This document shows positions 20,470-27,951 of a DNA stretch of 32,299 nt, one piece after another. The notes beneath the pieces were generated by a model that saw only the letters and a list, made by a program, of their open reading frames with translations, was not told the DNA's origin and searched no databases. Numbering within the stretch: the first letter of the stretch is position 1; every line of letters starts with the position of its first letter. Location of the stretch: the IMG/VR virus record IMGVR_UViG_3300025138_007131, positions 1 through 32,299 of that record; one strand, written 5' to 3'. The stretch is from a virus. The position numbers were made by a program, and so were the translations under genes.

Positions 20470-20753
20470 CTTCTCTTACTACTCTTATTCATACTAGCAA
20501 CTCTACGACTTGCTGGATTCATACGTTTAGTACGCTTCGCCTTACGTATCATACGCTTACCTAATCTAGCCTTAGTTCTTTTAAGCGACATCCTCTTTTT
20601 CATATCAGGTGCCGCAAAACATGCCGCAGGACTGCTTACAATCCTACCATGTCTTTTACCGCCAGAGCAACGATACTTTCGGACTACATTCTTTCCAGAA
20701 CGTGCCCAAACTTGTTTCTCTACGATAGTTGATATAAGTTCACGCAAATACAT
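20466..20753 (-). CDS. KYRC-motif basic protein, paralogue
   Basis: A 95-residue, strongly basic protein with N-terminus MYLRELISTIVEKQ. Its core is VVRKYRCSGGKRHGRIVSSP and AACFAAPDMKKR, then a Lys/Arg-rich helix ending NPASRRVASMNKSSKRR. It is the shorter paralogue of the gene at 20023-20469; the two overlap by four bases, suggesting tandem duplication. A role as a packaged DNA-binding or head-maturation protein is inferred from charge and location. Confidence 0.7.
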   Translation of the reverse strand: MYLRELISTIVEKQVWARSGKNVVRKYRCSGGKRHGRIVSSPAACFAAPDMKKRMSLKRTKARLGKRMIRKAKRTKRMNPASRRVASMNKSSKRR

Positions 20754-20772
20754 AACGTATGTATTTAGCGTC

Positions 20773-21003
20773 TTAGTTGAATTGAATTAAAATAACGATA
20801 ATGGTTGAAAGTAGTCCTGCAACAATAGTACCAGCTGTACCTATTAATACCTTCATCATAGCTTTGTTGCCATGCACAATATCTGTATGGATATGTTCGA
20901 CTTTTTCTTCTATCTTACCTAATCGACCTTCTAGTTGCTGATATCTTTCCTCGCAAAGGTCAACGTGTGCTTCTAAATTCTTTTTTTCTAGGGCAGTCGC
21001 CAT
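20773..21003 (-). CDS. Coiled-coil plus C-terminal membrane helix (XhlA/holin-like)
   Basis: A 76-residue protein. Residues 5-48 form a charged coiled coil (EERYQQLEGRLGKIEEKVEH). A membrane helix near the C-terminus follows (MKVLIGTAGTIVAGLLSTII). This is the layout of XhlA-type phage proteins involved in lysis and of some tail-associated membrane proteins. A TATAAATA late promoter lies about 70 bases upstream, consistent with late expression. Lysis is the first hypothesis; no catalytic function is implied. Confidence 0.66.
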   Translation of the reverse strand: MATALEKKNLEAHVDLCEERYQQLEGRLGKIEEKVEHIHTDIVHGNKAMMKVLIGTAGTIVAGLLSTIIVILIQFN

Positions 21004-21073
21004 AATATTTTCCTTGTGTAATCATTTCCCGGAGCCTGATAGTCGTATTATGTTTATGCCTTTTACGTAATAT

Positions 21074-21081
21074 TATTTATA
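21074..21081 (-). promoter_or_regulatory. T4-type late promoter
   Basis: Exact TATAAATA on the minus strand in the 82-base gap before the coiled-coil/membrane gene at 20773-21003, just beyond the stop of the previous gene. Confidence 0.6.
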
Positions 21082-21085
21082 CTCT

Positions 21086-21487
21086 CTATAGTATAGTATT
21101 ATCTACTACTTTAAAGATAATATTACTATTCTTAGAATCATTAGTCCTAAACACATTGGCTCCATGCTCACATGTCTCTGTTAATCCTGAGATAAAAGGA
21201 ACTAAGTTTAAATCTAATTCAAGGATATTAATACTATCTGTTCCTTGACTATCAAAACATAATTCCATTGTCCAAACATTATGTTTGCCTTTATATAGGC
21301 TACCAAAGTCTTTGGTTGTAGATACACTACTCATTGATACTGGTGTAACTATTTCAAAATTACTACGTAATCCTATGGTATTTAATAGTGTCATATAGTT
21401 TTGTTGCTGACTATATGCTAACTTGTCATCACCCTTACGTGCATTTGTGTTAGTTATATCGATTAGTGTATGTATTACAATTTGCAT
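21086..21487 (-). CDS. Conserved phage protein, probably virion-associated
   Basis: A 133-residue protein. It opens MQIVIHTLIDITNTNARKGD and continues KLAYSQQQNYMTLLNTIGLR, a pattern I associate with T4-like marine phage proteins of unknown role. The rest is strand-rich (VWTMELCFDSQGTD; ILELDLNLVPFISGLTETCE), suggesting a small beta-sandwich. It lies just after the terminator at 21507-21536, so its own promoter should be in the 20 bases after that or transcription reads through. Confidence 0.68.
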   Translation of the reverse strand: MQIVIHTLIDITNTNARKGDDKLAYSQQQNYMTLLNTIGLRSNFEIVTPVSMSSVSTTKDFGSLYKGKHNVWTMELCFDSQGTDSINILELDLNLVPFISGLTETCEHGANVFRTNDSKNSNIIFKVVDNTIL

Positions 21488-21506
21488 ATGTATACTTATT
21501 TGTCAT

Positions 21507-21536
21507 AAAAAAAGGCCCACTTAAAAGTGAGCCCTT
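21507..21536 (-). terminator. Rho-independent terminator
   Basis: Minus strand GGCTCACTT and AAGTGGGCC form a 9-bp stem (one G-T pair) with a 2-base loop, followed by T7. It lies 22 bases past the stop of the 113-residue structural protein, capping an abundant late transcript. Confidence 0.88.
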
Positions 21537-21557
21537 TCTTGTTAGCTGTATTAGCTA

Positions 21558-21899
21558 TTACACTGCAATAGTTAGTGTCTTAGCTGTAACTGTTGCCGCT
21601 GATACATCAACACCATCGAATGTACCAAGGGTTCTGATTGCCGCTTGCAATGTTGCTACAACAACGTTGTTGCCTTCTACTGCAAATGTTTGCTCAGTAT
21701 TTGAGTTACCAAGTGGGCCAGCCGCAATGATTGTGGTTGTGTCCATAATCTTACGTAATACTGCCGCTTGTACTCCTGCTGGTCCTGCTGAACCATTTAC
21801 TGCATTGATATAATCAATTGTGAAAAATTGGATGTCTTGTCCAACTACTTCATAACCAGTAGTTGTTGCTACTGGATTTACTGCCGCTACTCCTGCCAT
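21558..21899 (-). CDS. Small structural protein, likely virion decoration
   Basis: A 113-residue, Ala/Val/Thr-rich protein with low charge. Segments include ATTTGYEVVGQDIQFFTIDY, VLRKIMDTTTIIAAGPLGNS and ATVTAKTLTIAV. Strong AGGAGA, its own terminator and an isolated position suggest high expression, as for a head decoration or tail tube-like protein. All Ala-Ala pairs are GCG GCx. I assign no specific structural role. Confidence 0.68.
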   Translation of the reverse strand: MAGVAAVNPVATTTGYEVVGQDIQFFTIDYINAVNGSAGPAGVQAAVLRKIMDTTTIIAAGPLGNSNTEQTFAVEGNNVVVATLQAAIRTLGTFDGVDVSAATVTAKTLTIAV

Positions 21900-21983
21900 T
21901 TTATTTCTCCTATTCTAATGACACATACTCATTACTCTATGAGTTTGTTATATGTATTTAGTCTTTTTAAAAAAAAGTGCTGG

Positions 21984-22922
21984 TTATCGGCGTTTTTTGG
22001 CTCTCTGATGCAATACTCTAAGGTTTTGCACATAAGTTGGGCCTGCTTGTACAATATCATCTATCATTTTAACCGCTGGTAAGTATGCTTGTACATATGG
22101 AGAACTAATTGATTTACCTTGTCCTGCAAGTTCTAAGAACTTTTTAGTTAGTGCTACATTCTTTTGTCCAACTAGGTATCTATATAAACTAATATCCCTA
22201 GCTGATTTACCTAAGTCGGGTACACTTACTGTAGGCTCGTTATCTCTTACTGCTGACGTTTCTAGATTAGTATCAGCAACAAACTTACTGAACTCGTCAA
22301 TTAAGTCACTACTTCTTAGCTTTGCTCTAGCCGCAAATAAGAGTTTAGTAATTACTGCTCTACGTTGTCCTGTTGTACTATTACTAAAATATGTAAGTAC
22401 TCGCCTAATTTCTTTGTAGTCTGTATTTGTAATCTTTAAACTGGCTTCAAGTTTAATTAAAAACGGTCCTACTCTTGTCGGACTACTACCAACACCGAGC
22501 ATTCTTAAATATCTATCAAGTTCTTGAATATCAATTTTGGTACTAGCTCTCATTGCCTTTGCCGCATTTGGATCTTTTAACTTTTCTTGTGCTGAGTTGT
22601 CACCTACTACATAATATATAAAATTATGTAGATCAGTACGGTTGCTCATATAAGCAAAATACTTTTGAGTAGACATCTTAGCATATCGTTTAACTTGTCC
22701 TGTATAAGCAGGATATTGACGCATTGCTTCTAGCATTAAAATACTAAGGTACAGTCTTTCACAGCAATCTGTATAGGTAAGTATCCTATTTGAATCTTGG
22801 CCTCTGGTAAGCCTAGCTTCTTGCATATCTTGTATGAATGAAAAAGGTTTTTCTTTTTCAGGCTCAACAGTATGCCCGCCTTCAATTGCCGCCCATTGTG
22901 TAGCTGTGAATTTTTCAGCCAT
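21984..22922 (-). CDS. All-helical phage protein of unknown function
   Basis: A 312-residue, mostly alpha-helical protein. Visible segments are SNRILTYTDCCERLYLSILM, KVEASLK-like repeats around residues 150-180 (VGPFLIKLEASLKITNTDYK), TGQRRAVITKLLFAARAKLR, and a basic end LHQRAKKRR. There is no membrane segment. It lies among virion genes, directly downstream of the 104-residue gene, and resembles uncharacterised structural-block proteins of T4-like marine phages. Confidence 0.7.
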   Translation of the reverse strand: MAEKFTATQWAAIEGGHTVEPEKEKPFSFIQDMQEARLTRGQDSNRILTYTDCCERLYLSILMLEAMRQYPAYTGQVKRYAKMSTQKYFAYMSNRTDLHNFIYYVVGDNSAQEKLKDPNAAKAMRASTKIDIQELDRYLRMLGVGSSPTRVGPFLIKLEASLKITNTDYKEIRRVLTYFSNSTTGQRRAVITKLLFAARAKLRSSDLIDEFSKFVADTNLETSAVRDNEPTVSVPDLGKSARDISLYRYLVGQKNVALTKKFLELAGQGKSISSPYVQAYLPAVKMIDDIVQAGPTYVQNLRVLHQRAKKRR

Positions 22923-22927
22923 GTTGT

Positions 22928-23242
22928 TTACTTACCTACTATCTTATGATATTCTTTTGCCATAGCCTCTTTAGATTGTGCAATAGCATTAGCAAATTCA
23001 TCTTTCTGATCTGATGTTCTTAATTTAGTATGGTACTGGTCTAATTTCATTAATACATTTTGATTAATTTCATGTTTGCTACCATCTTTAAATTCTATTG
23101 GTTTATTTTGTCCAAATCTCATTTGATGAGCTTTTCTAACTTGCATAATGATATTGCTATCAGCTGATGCTTTGTCTTTGTCTGTTGCAACTAGATCGAA
23201 ATCAGCTGGATCAAACTTTTCATTGAGGTCTTTCATTAACAT
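22928..23242 (-). CDS. Conserved small phage protein
   Basis: A 104-residue, charged helical protein (MKDLNEKFDPADFDLVATD; NIIMQVRKAHQMRFGQNKPI; VLMKLDQYHTKLRTSDQKDE). ATG 23242 has GGAG 7 bases upstream. It lies 5 bases before the 312-residue gene and 11 bases after the ligase-like gene. No family with known function is recognised. Confidence 0.68.
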   Translation of the reverse strand: MLMKDLNEKFDPADFDLVATDKDKASADSNIIMQVRKAHQMRFGQNKPIEFKDGSKHEINQNVLMKLDQYHTKLRTSDQKDEFANAIAQSKEAMAKEYHKIVGK

Positions 23243-23253
23243 AATACTACTCC

Positions 23254-24390
23254 TTATCGTACTACGGCTCTATTAGCCGCACTAAATGTTGCTCTTGGTA
23301 CTAGTTTTACATCGCCTTTAGGGTGAGCTAGTACATACCCTTCACCGCCCGGTTGGCCGTTGATACTTTGTTTAACCTGTCCGCCTTGACTATCAAACTT
23401 ACTAATAATATCATTCTTGGTATTCATTACTGCTGTTACTACATTCCATAATGCTGTAAAAGCAGACTTATGTTCATTAATATATTGTAGGACTTTGTTT
23501 TTCATCTTGTCCGATACTTGTTTTCTAACCTCTAACCATTTAGCAAAGTCTGCACCTAGGTTAGTTAATCCTGTATCTACTTTGCTGTTCATATATGCAT
23601 AAAGCAAATCAGGTAACCCTTTCATTTGCTTTTGTGTTAAGGTATTAACATTTAGTAATTCATCTATACCTGCGGCATTTTTAGTTACTATTGATTTAAG
23701 TTGATCAATAGCGCCTGTGTCAATTTCAACTGGTTGCTCTGTTGTTACACTTGGAACTACTAATACATCTTTTTGGCTATTAAACATATCAATACTCTTA
23801 AATGGTCCTTCGTTACCTTGGTCATCTACTTCTCTATGTATTACAATGCCAGTTGTACTTTTACCTATACGTTTTCCTAAGTCACTATTAACATCAACAG
23901 CATACTCAACTATCTGCGGTTTAAATATATAATTTTTCTCTTTAACTTCTGGTGTTGTATAATACAACAGGTCGCCTTTGAAATATCCTCGATATGTATC
24001 CGGAACTGTTTTTTCATATAATCCAAAAATAGTTGCCATTTTATCTGCAAATGCTATTCTACCTGGGTCGTCTTTGAGCTTTCCTCCACTACGTCCAAGT
24101 AGTGCGGCTTTAAGTGCGTCTGGTGAAGTAGTACGTTCTACTCCGTCCTTTTTCATAAATCCTGACTTATCTGTAAAAACAAACTCACCCTTATCGTTAC
24201 GACCAAATACAACAGCTGGTGCACCGTCCCATTTAAGTGTTACTGATTTATGAGCATCACCTGTCATGCTACGAAGTGCATCTATTGCATGACTTGCTCC
24301 TTTACTTCCTTGATAAAAGATTAAGTCTTCAGCATGTTGTATACGTGCTTCCATTTCTTTTAATGGTTGTTTGAATTCAACAAAACGCAT
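23254..24390 (-). CDS. Ligase-like covalent nucleotidyltransferase candidate
   Basis: A 378-residue protein. After a targeting-like N-terminus (MRFVEFKQPLKEME) it carries motifs in the order of the DNA/RNA ligase superfamily. VTLKWDGAPAVVFG (K-x-D-G, nucleophilic Lys about residue 51) is followed by YFKGDLLYYTTP (motif III-like) and TTGIVIHREV. Near the C-terminus, GGEGYVLAHPKGDVKLVPR has an E-G-Y-V-L motif IV and K-L-V motif V. A helical insertion separates them. It overlaps by one base the upstream polymerase-beta-type gene. I believe related proteins occur in T4-like marine phages as an uncharacterised family. Ligase or capping activity is predicted from motifs, not shown. Confidence 0.7.
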   Translation of the reverse strand: MRFVEFKQPLKEMEARIQHAEDLIFYQGSKGASHAIDALRSMTGDAHKSVTLKWDGAPAVVFGRNDKGEFVFTDKSGFMKKDGVERTTSPDALKAALLGRSGGKLKDDPGRIAFADKMATIFGLYEKTVPDTYRGYFKGDLLYYTTPEVKEKNYIFKPQIVEYAVDVNSDLGKRIGKSTTGIVIHREVDDQGNEGPFKSIDMFNSQKDVLVVPSVTTEQPVEIDTGAIDQLKSIVTKNAAGIDELLNVNTLTQKQMKGLPDLLYAYMNSKVDTGLTNLGADFAKWLEVRKQVSDKMKNKVLQYINEHKSAFTALWNVVTAVMNTKNDIISKFDSQGGQVKQSINGQPGGEGYVLAHPKGDVKLVPRATFSAANRAVVR

Positions 24391-25559
24391 TATCTAATCC
24401 TCTGTGCCAAATCTATTATTTCGTTATAGGCTTCTGGAAGTTCCAAATTATCTCTTGCAAATCCTTCTTTAGCATCTGCTACCAATTGTTCGTAATCTGG
24501 TCTACCTTTAATAGCTTTAATAATATTTTCAACACTATCTAAGTCTGAAATCTTAGTACCTTTACCAAGTAAATTATCTGCAACTCCCTGCGGATCTTTT
24601 GCTATCATTTCTCCAGACTCCCTATTTGTAAGTCCGTTTTGGAAACTCCATTTCATACCTTGTGCTTTTGCAATACTAGCCATTAGTAAATGCCTATGCA
24701 TACCTTTGTATGGAGTATTGTCTCCTGAGCCTCTAAGGCTAAACTTTTGCCATTCTGGATCGCCAAACATTAAATCTGTCTGTACAAATCCATTCTTTGG
24801 ATCACCAAGTATCGGTGTTTTGAAGTGAACACTAACTCCTGATTTCGCAACCCATTGTCTAACTTCGTCCTCAGGATGATTCTTTTGTGCCCAAGCCGCT
24901 AGTTTATTAAATAGTTCCTGTTTATCTACATCATTTTGGTTAACGCTGATATCCATATCACCACTTGTGCTTCTAATACCTGTGCTACCTAATTTAAAAT
25001 CTTTATGCGGAAGTCCTGTAATCTTTTCTAACCATGCAAGTGTTGGATCAACGTCAGCTTGATTAATACGTTGCGTCACTGGTTGCTTGTTTTGATCTTT
25101 AAAGATGTTTCCACCTTCTTTTAATAGTTGCCCTGTATTTGTCTTACTTTCGTAAAATCCTCGGTCAGTTGGCTTTGCCGCATTGTATCCTCTAGCACCA
25201 TCTCTAGCACTTAAAGGTATTTGATTGTTATTACTAGGTAGCCACGCATCTCTTGCTGGCTCCCATGCCCATACAATACCGTTCTTATCTTTGTATTGTG
25301 CCGACTTTGGCATTTTATCTTGATTAATTCTTGTATTTCTAAAATTATTTTTTTGAACTTTTTTAGTTTTAGATTTTTTATCATCTTTGTTATCACCAAC
25401 CGGTTCAGCAGTAGAAGCAGGTCCTTTGTTGCCTGTTTGTTTTTGTGCAATATCAACCTGTTGTTGTAACCAACTACCACGTACCCAGTCATCGGCTTTT
25501 TTCACCCAACTCTTACCTTTTTTCTTTTTAGGTGCTTCTAATAGATCGTCTATTTTCAT
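24390..25559 (-). CDS. Polymerase-beta-type nucleotidyltransferase candidate
   Basis: A 389-residue protein beginning MKIDDLLEAPKKKKGKSW, a targeting-like then basic N-terminus with a disordered linker to residue about 90. The catalytic domain shows LGSTGIRSTSGDMDISV (G-S with D-x-D about ten residues later, near residue 187-203) and a third Asp in VQTDLMFGD. Together these are the metal ligands of the polymerase-beta nucleotidyltransferase fold. The C-terminal part is helical. Its stop overlaps the start of the ligase-like gene (TAATG), implying a functional pair. The substrate is unknown; tRNA or nucleic-acid end addition are candidates. Confidence 0.72.
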   Translation of the reverse strand: MKIDDLLEAPKKKKGKSWVKKADDWVRGSWLQQQVDIAQKQTGNKGPASTAEPVGDNKDDKKSKTKKVQKNNFRNTRINQDKMPKSAQYKDKNGIVWAWEPARDAWLPSNNNQIPLSARDGARGYNAAKPTDRGFYESKTNTGQLLKEGGNIFKDQNKQPVTQRINQADVDPTLAWLEKITGLPHKDFKLGSTGIRSTSGDMDISVNQNDVDKQELFNKLAAWAQKNHPEDEVRQWVAKSGVSVHFKTPILGDPKNGFVQTDLMFGDPEWQKFSLRGSGDNTPYKGMHRHLLMASIAKAQGMKWSFQNGLTNRESGEMIAKDPQGVADNLLGKGTKISDLDSVENIIKAIKGRPDYEQLVADAKEGFARDNLELPEAYNEIIDLAQRIR

Positions 25560-25807
25560 TTTTTACTCTCTATAATCTTGTCAATGGCACGTTTAAACTT
25601 TTTTGGATCACCGGTTCTAATTGAATTTAGAAATCGTCTTTCCATTTCACTTGCTGTAACCTCATCGTACTGCTCATTAATTCTATTCAAAAGATTGATT
25701 GCACTTTCAATAATATTATTAGCCGTAGTCTCAATTAAATGATCACTGTTTTTAGACATTGATAGATTATTAAGCTCTTGCAAAATACTTCTTGTTCGTT
25801 TTTTCAT
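25556..25807 (-). CDS. Conserved small phage protein
   Basis: The start is set at ATG 25807, six bases after GGAG; in-frame codons to 25834 are not conserved in character. The 83-residue, basic, all-helical protein reads MKKRTRSILQELNNLSMSKN, then ANNIIESAINLLNRINEQYD and ERRFLNSIRTGDPKKFKRAI. I recognise the pattern from T4-like marine phages, where it also sits in the structural region. Function unknown. CTAAATAC, a loose late-promoter variant, lies at 25824-25831. Confidence 0.75.
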   Translation of the reverse strand: MKKRTRSILQELNNLSMSKNSDHLIETTANNIIESAINLLNRINEQYDEVTASEMERRFLNSIRTGDPKKFKRAIDKIIESKK

Positions 25808-25837
25808 CTTATACTCCGATACTGTATTTAGCAAGCA

Positions 25838-25845
25838 TATAAATA
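25838..25845 (+). promoter_or_regulatory. T4-type late promoter for the lipase
   Basis: Exact TATAAATA on the plus strand, 28 bases before the lipase ATG (25873), in the divergent gap to the gene at 25556-25807. AAGAGG precedes the start codon. Confidence 0.6.
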
Positions 25846-25872
25846 GTACTGTATTTAATTAAGAGGTAGTCA

Positions 25873-26652
25873 ATGAGCATAAGAGAACTGAGTTTCAAAG
25901 AACGATCCTTACTTTTTGCTAAACTTGCTTTTATATCGTATAATAGCTTAAAAACAGTAAAAAGTCAAGCAAAAAAATTAGGATTTACACAAGTAGAGTT
26001 TTACGACAAAGATGGCGCACAAGCATATCGGTTTATGAATAAGACAGACTTAGTTATTGCATGTCGTGGAACACAGCCAACAGAGTTTAACGATATAAGT
26101 GCAGATTTAAAAGCATTACCAGTACTAGCAGAAACAGTAAGTAGAGTCCATAGAGGATTTAAAGCAGAAGTAGATCAACTATGGCCTAGAATAATGGCAG
26201 ACCTAATGTCAAAACGACCTGATCATGATGTTTGGTTTTGTGGACATAGTTTAGGAGCCGCAATGGCAACTATTATGGCAAGCAGATGTCATTACAATAC
26301 AAAAGTACCTAATCCCCAAGAACTATATACATTTGGTTCACCTCGAGTAGGATGGAGAGGATATTGTATTCATATAGGAGTAAAACATCATCGTTGGAAG
26401 AATAACAACGATATTGTTACAACTGTTCCTTTATTGTTAATGGGTTACGTACATCATGGAACCGAACATTATTTGAATGCATATGGACAATATCGTTCTC
26501 CCACTGGTTGGCAAATGATTAAGGATAGATTTCGTGGTATGTGGATAGGAATAAAAAATCGTAAGATAGATAATTTTAGCGATCATTCAATGACCGAGTA
26601 TATTAAACATATTAGTGATTTACAAGAACCTATAGAGACCAAACATAAGTGA
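25873..26652 (+). CDS. Class 3 lipase-like alpha/beta hydrolase
   Basis: A 259-residue protein without signal peptide. Hallmarks of lipase class 3 are VIACRGTQPTEFNDISADL (oxyanion strand), VHRGFKAEVDQLWP, DVWFCGHSLGAAMATIMAS (nucleophile Ser126 in GHSLG), LYTFGSPRVGW, NNNDIVTTVP (Asp180), and VHHGTEHYLN (His about 195). It could attack host membrane lipids at lysis or act from the virion. It is a lone plus-strand gene in a minus-strand region, and its last 33 bases overlap the end of the DUF3147 gene convergently. Confidence 0.88.
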   Translation: MSIRELSFKERSLLFAKLAFISYNSLKTVKSQAKKLGFTQVEFYDKDGAQAYRFMNKTDLVIACRGTQPTEFNDISADLKALPVLAETVSRVHRGFKAEVDQLWPRIMADLMSKRPDHDVWFCGHSLGAAMATIMASRCHYNTKVPNPQELYTFGSPRVGWRGYCIHIGVKHHRWKNNNDIVTTVPLLLMGYVHHGTEHYLNAYGQYRSPTGWQMIKDRFRGMWIGIKNRKIDNFSDHSMTEYIKHISDLQEPIETKHK

Positions 26653-26943
26653 ACTTATAATTATAGTTCCTACTAGCATTGCTATCCAAAAACCGTAAAT
26701 TGGTAAAACATAAACAAAGATAGGAAAAAATAAGAGGCTTACTAAAACAAAGTATATTGTTTGTATACTTAAAGTTTTAAAAGTTTCTACATCAACTCCT
26801 GCATAATACAAAAATATAAAAGATACAAAACTTGCTAAAGGGATACCTAATACAAATGCACCTATCGTAGGATATCTTTCACTAACAGTACTTACAGTAG
26901 CAATTATTATTCCGCCTATGATTGCTTTGAACAAAAGTTCCAT
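26620..26943 (-). CDS. DUF3147-like small membrane protein
   Basis: A 107-residue protein with four membrane segments (FKAIIGGIIIATVSTVSERY; TIGAFVLGIPLASFVSFIFL; IYFVLVSLLFFPIFVYVLPI; FWIAMLVGTIIISSLMFGLY). The order and the S/P-rich loop fit the DUF3147 family of unknown function. The ATG overlaps the prs stop by one base. It may be an accessory membrane protein of the PRPP/phosphate gene group; no mechanism is known. Confidence 0.75.
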   Translation of the reverse strand: MELLFKAIIGGIIIATVSTVSERYPTIGAFVLGIPLASFVSFIFLYYAGVDVETFKTLSIQTIYFVLVSLLFFPIFVYVLPIYGFWIAMLVGTIIISSLMFGLYRFL

Positions 26944-27875
26944 TATACAAACAACGTACTTACTGACTCTTCGTTAGTCACTCTACGTATTGCTTCCCCA
27001 AACAAAGGTGCAACACTAACCTGTCGAGTCTTTTTACAGTTCTTAGGACATCGATTAGCAATTGAATCCGAAACTACTAATTCGTCCAGGACACTTTTCT
27101 CTACTTTCGCACATGCTTCGTCTGACAGTACACCATGTGTAATATAAGCACGAACACTTGCCGCACCAGCCTCCATAATAGCTTTGGCCGCATTACATAA
27201 TGTACCTCCACTATCTACAATATCATCAACTAGAACTGCATGTTTACCTTTTACATCTCCTATTAGATTCATAACTTCGCTTTTGCCTGCTTCTGGTCTA
27301 CGTTTGTCGACAATAGCAATGTCTCCATTAAACATATCTGCAAACTTTCTAGCACGAACAACTCCACCTGCATCAGGTGATACAAATACTGTTCCTTCTG
27401 TTGTATCTACATTACGTTTAATATCTTTAGCAAAGACTGTTCTACTTGTTAAGTCATCAACTGGTATATCAAAAAATCCTTGTATCTGTCCTGCATGAAG
27501 ATCCATAGTTAATATCCTATCAGCACCTGCTACTGTAATAAGATTAGCAACTAACTTAGCGGTAATTGGTGTTCTACTTGCACTCTTACGATCTTGTCTT
27601 GCATATCCGAAATAAGGAATTACTGCTGTGATTCTTTTAGCACTACTACGCCTAGCCGCATCAATCATAATTAATAATTCCATTACACTATCATTAACAG
27701 GAGTACAAGTGCTTTGGACAATAAACACATCTTCACCGCGAATGTTTTCTAAAAATTCTACACTCGACTCGCCGTCAGCAAAAGTCGAGACGTTCGCAGG
27801 AACTAATGTAGCAAAACATTGTTCTGCTATCTCCTGGGCCAAGTGAGGATTGGCGTTCCCTGTTATGATTTTCAT
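26943..27875 (-). CDS. prs: Ribose-phosphate pyrophosphokinase (PRPP synthetase)
   Basis: The 310-residue enzyme makes PRPP from ribose-5-phosphate and ATP, feeding nucleotide synthesis. The start is ATG 27875 ([17 protein letters not shown]); a TTG two codons upstream is nearer to GGGAG and could also serve. Motifs: [59 protein letters not shown] and the PRPP-binding [16 protein letters not shown]. The length is typical of the class I enzyme. It has its own promoter (27918-27946). With guaC and nrdAB it suggests a nucleotide-supply role. Confidence 0.95.
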   Translation of the reverse strand: MKIITGNANPHLAQEIAEQCFATLVPANVSTFADGESSVEFLENIRGEDVFIVQSTCTPVNDSVMELLIMIDAARRSSAKRITAVIPYFGYARQDRKSASRTPITAKLVANLITVAGADRILTMDLHAGQIQGFFDIPVDDLTSRTVFAKDIKRNVDTTEGTVFVSPDAGGVVRARKFADMFNGDIAIVDKRRPEAGKSEVMNLIGDVKGKHAVLVDDIVDSGGTLCNAAKAIMEAGAASVRAYITHGVLSDEACAKVEKSVLDELVVSDSIANRCPKNCKKTRQVSVAPLFGEAIRRVTNEESVSTLFV

Positions 27876-27917
27876 TTTCAATTTGACTCCCTTTCCGTTA
27901 ATGATATGTGTACTTAT

Positions 27918-27946
27918 ATGATACAATCATATTAAGAATTAGTCAA
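27918..27946 (-). promoter_or_regulatory. Sigma-70-like promoter for prs
   Basis: TTGACT (-35 at 27946-27941), 17-base spacer, TATCAT (-10 at 27923-27918). It is just past the stop of the transporter gene. Confidence 0.6.
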
Positions 27947-27951
27947 GAAAA

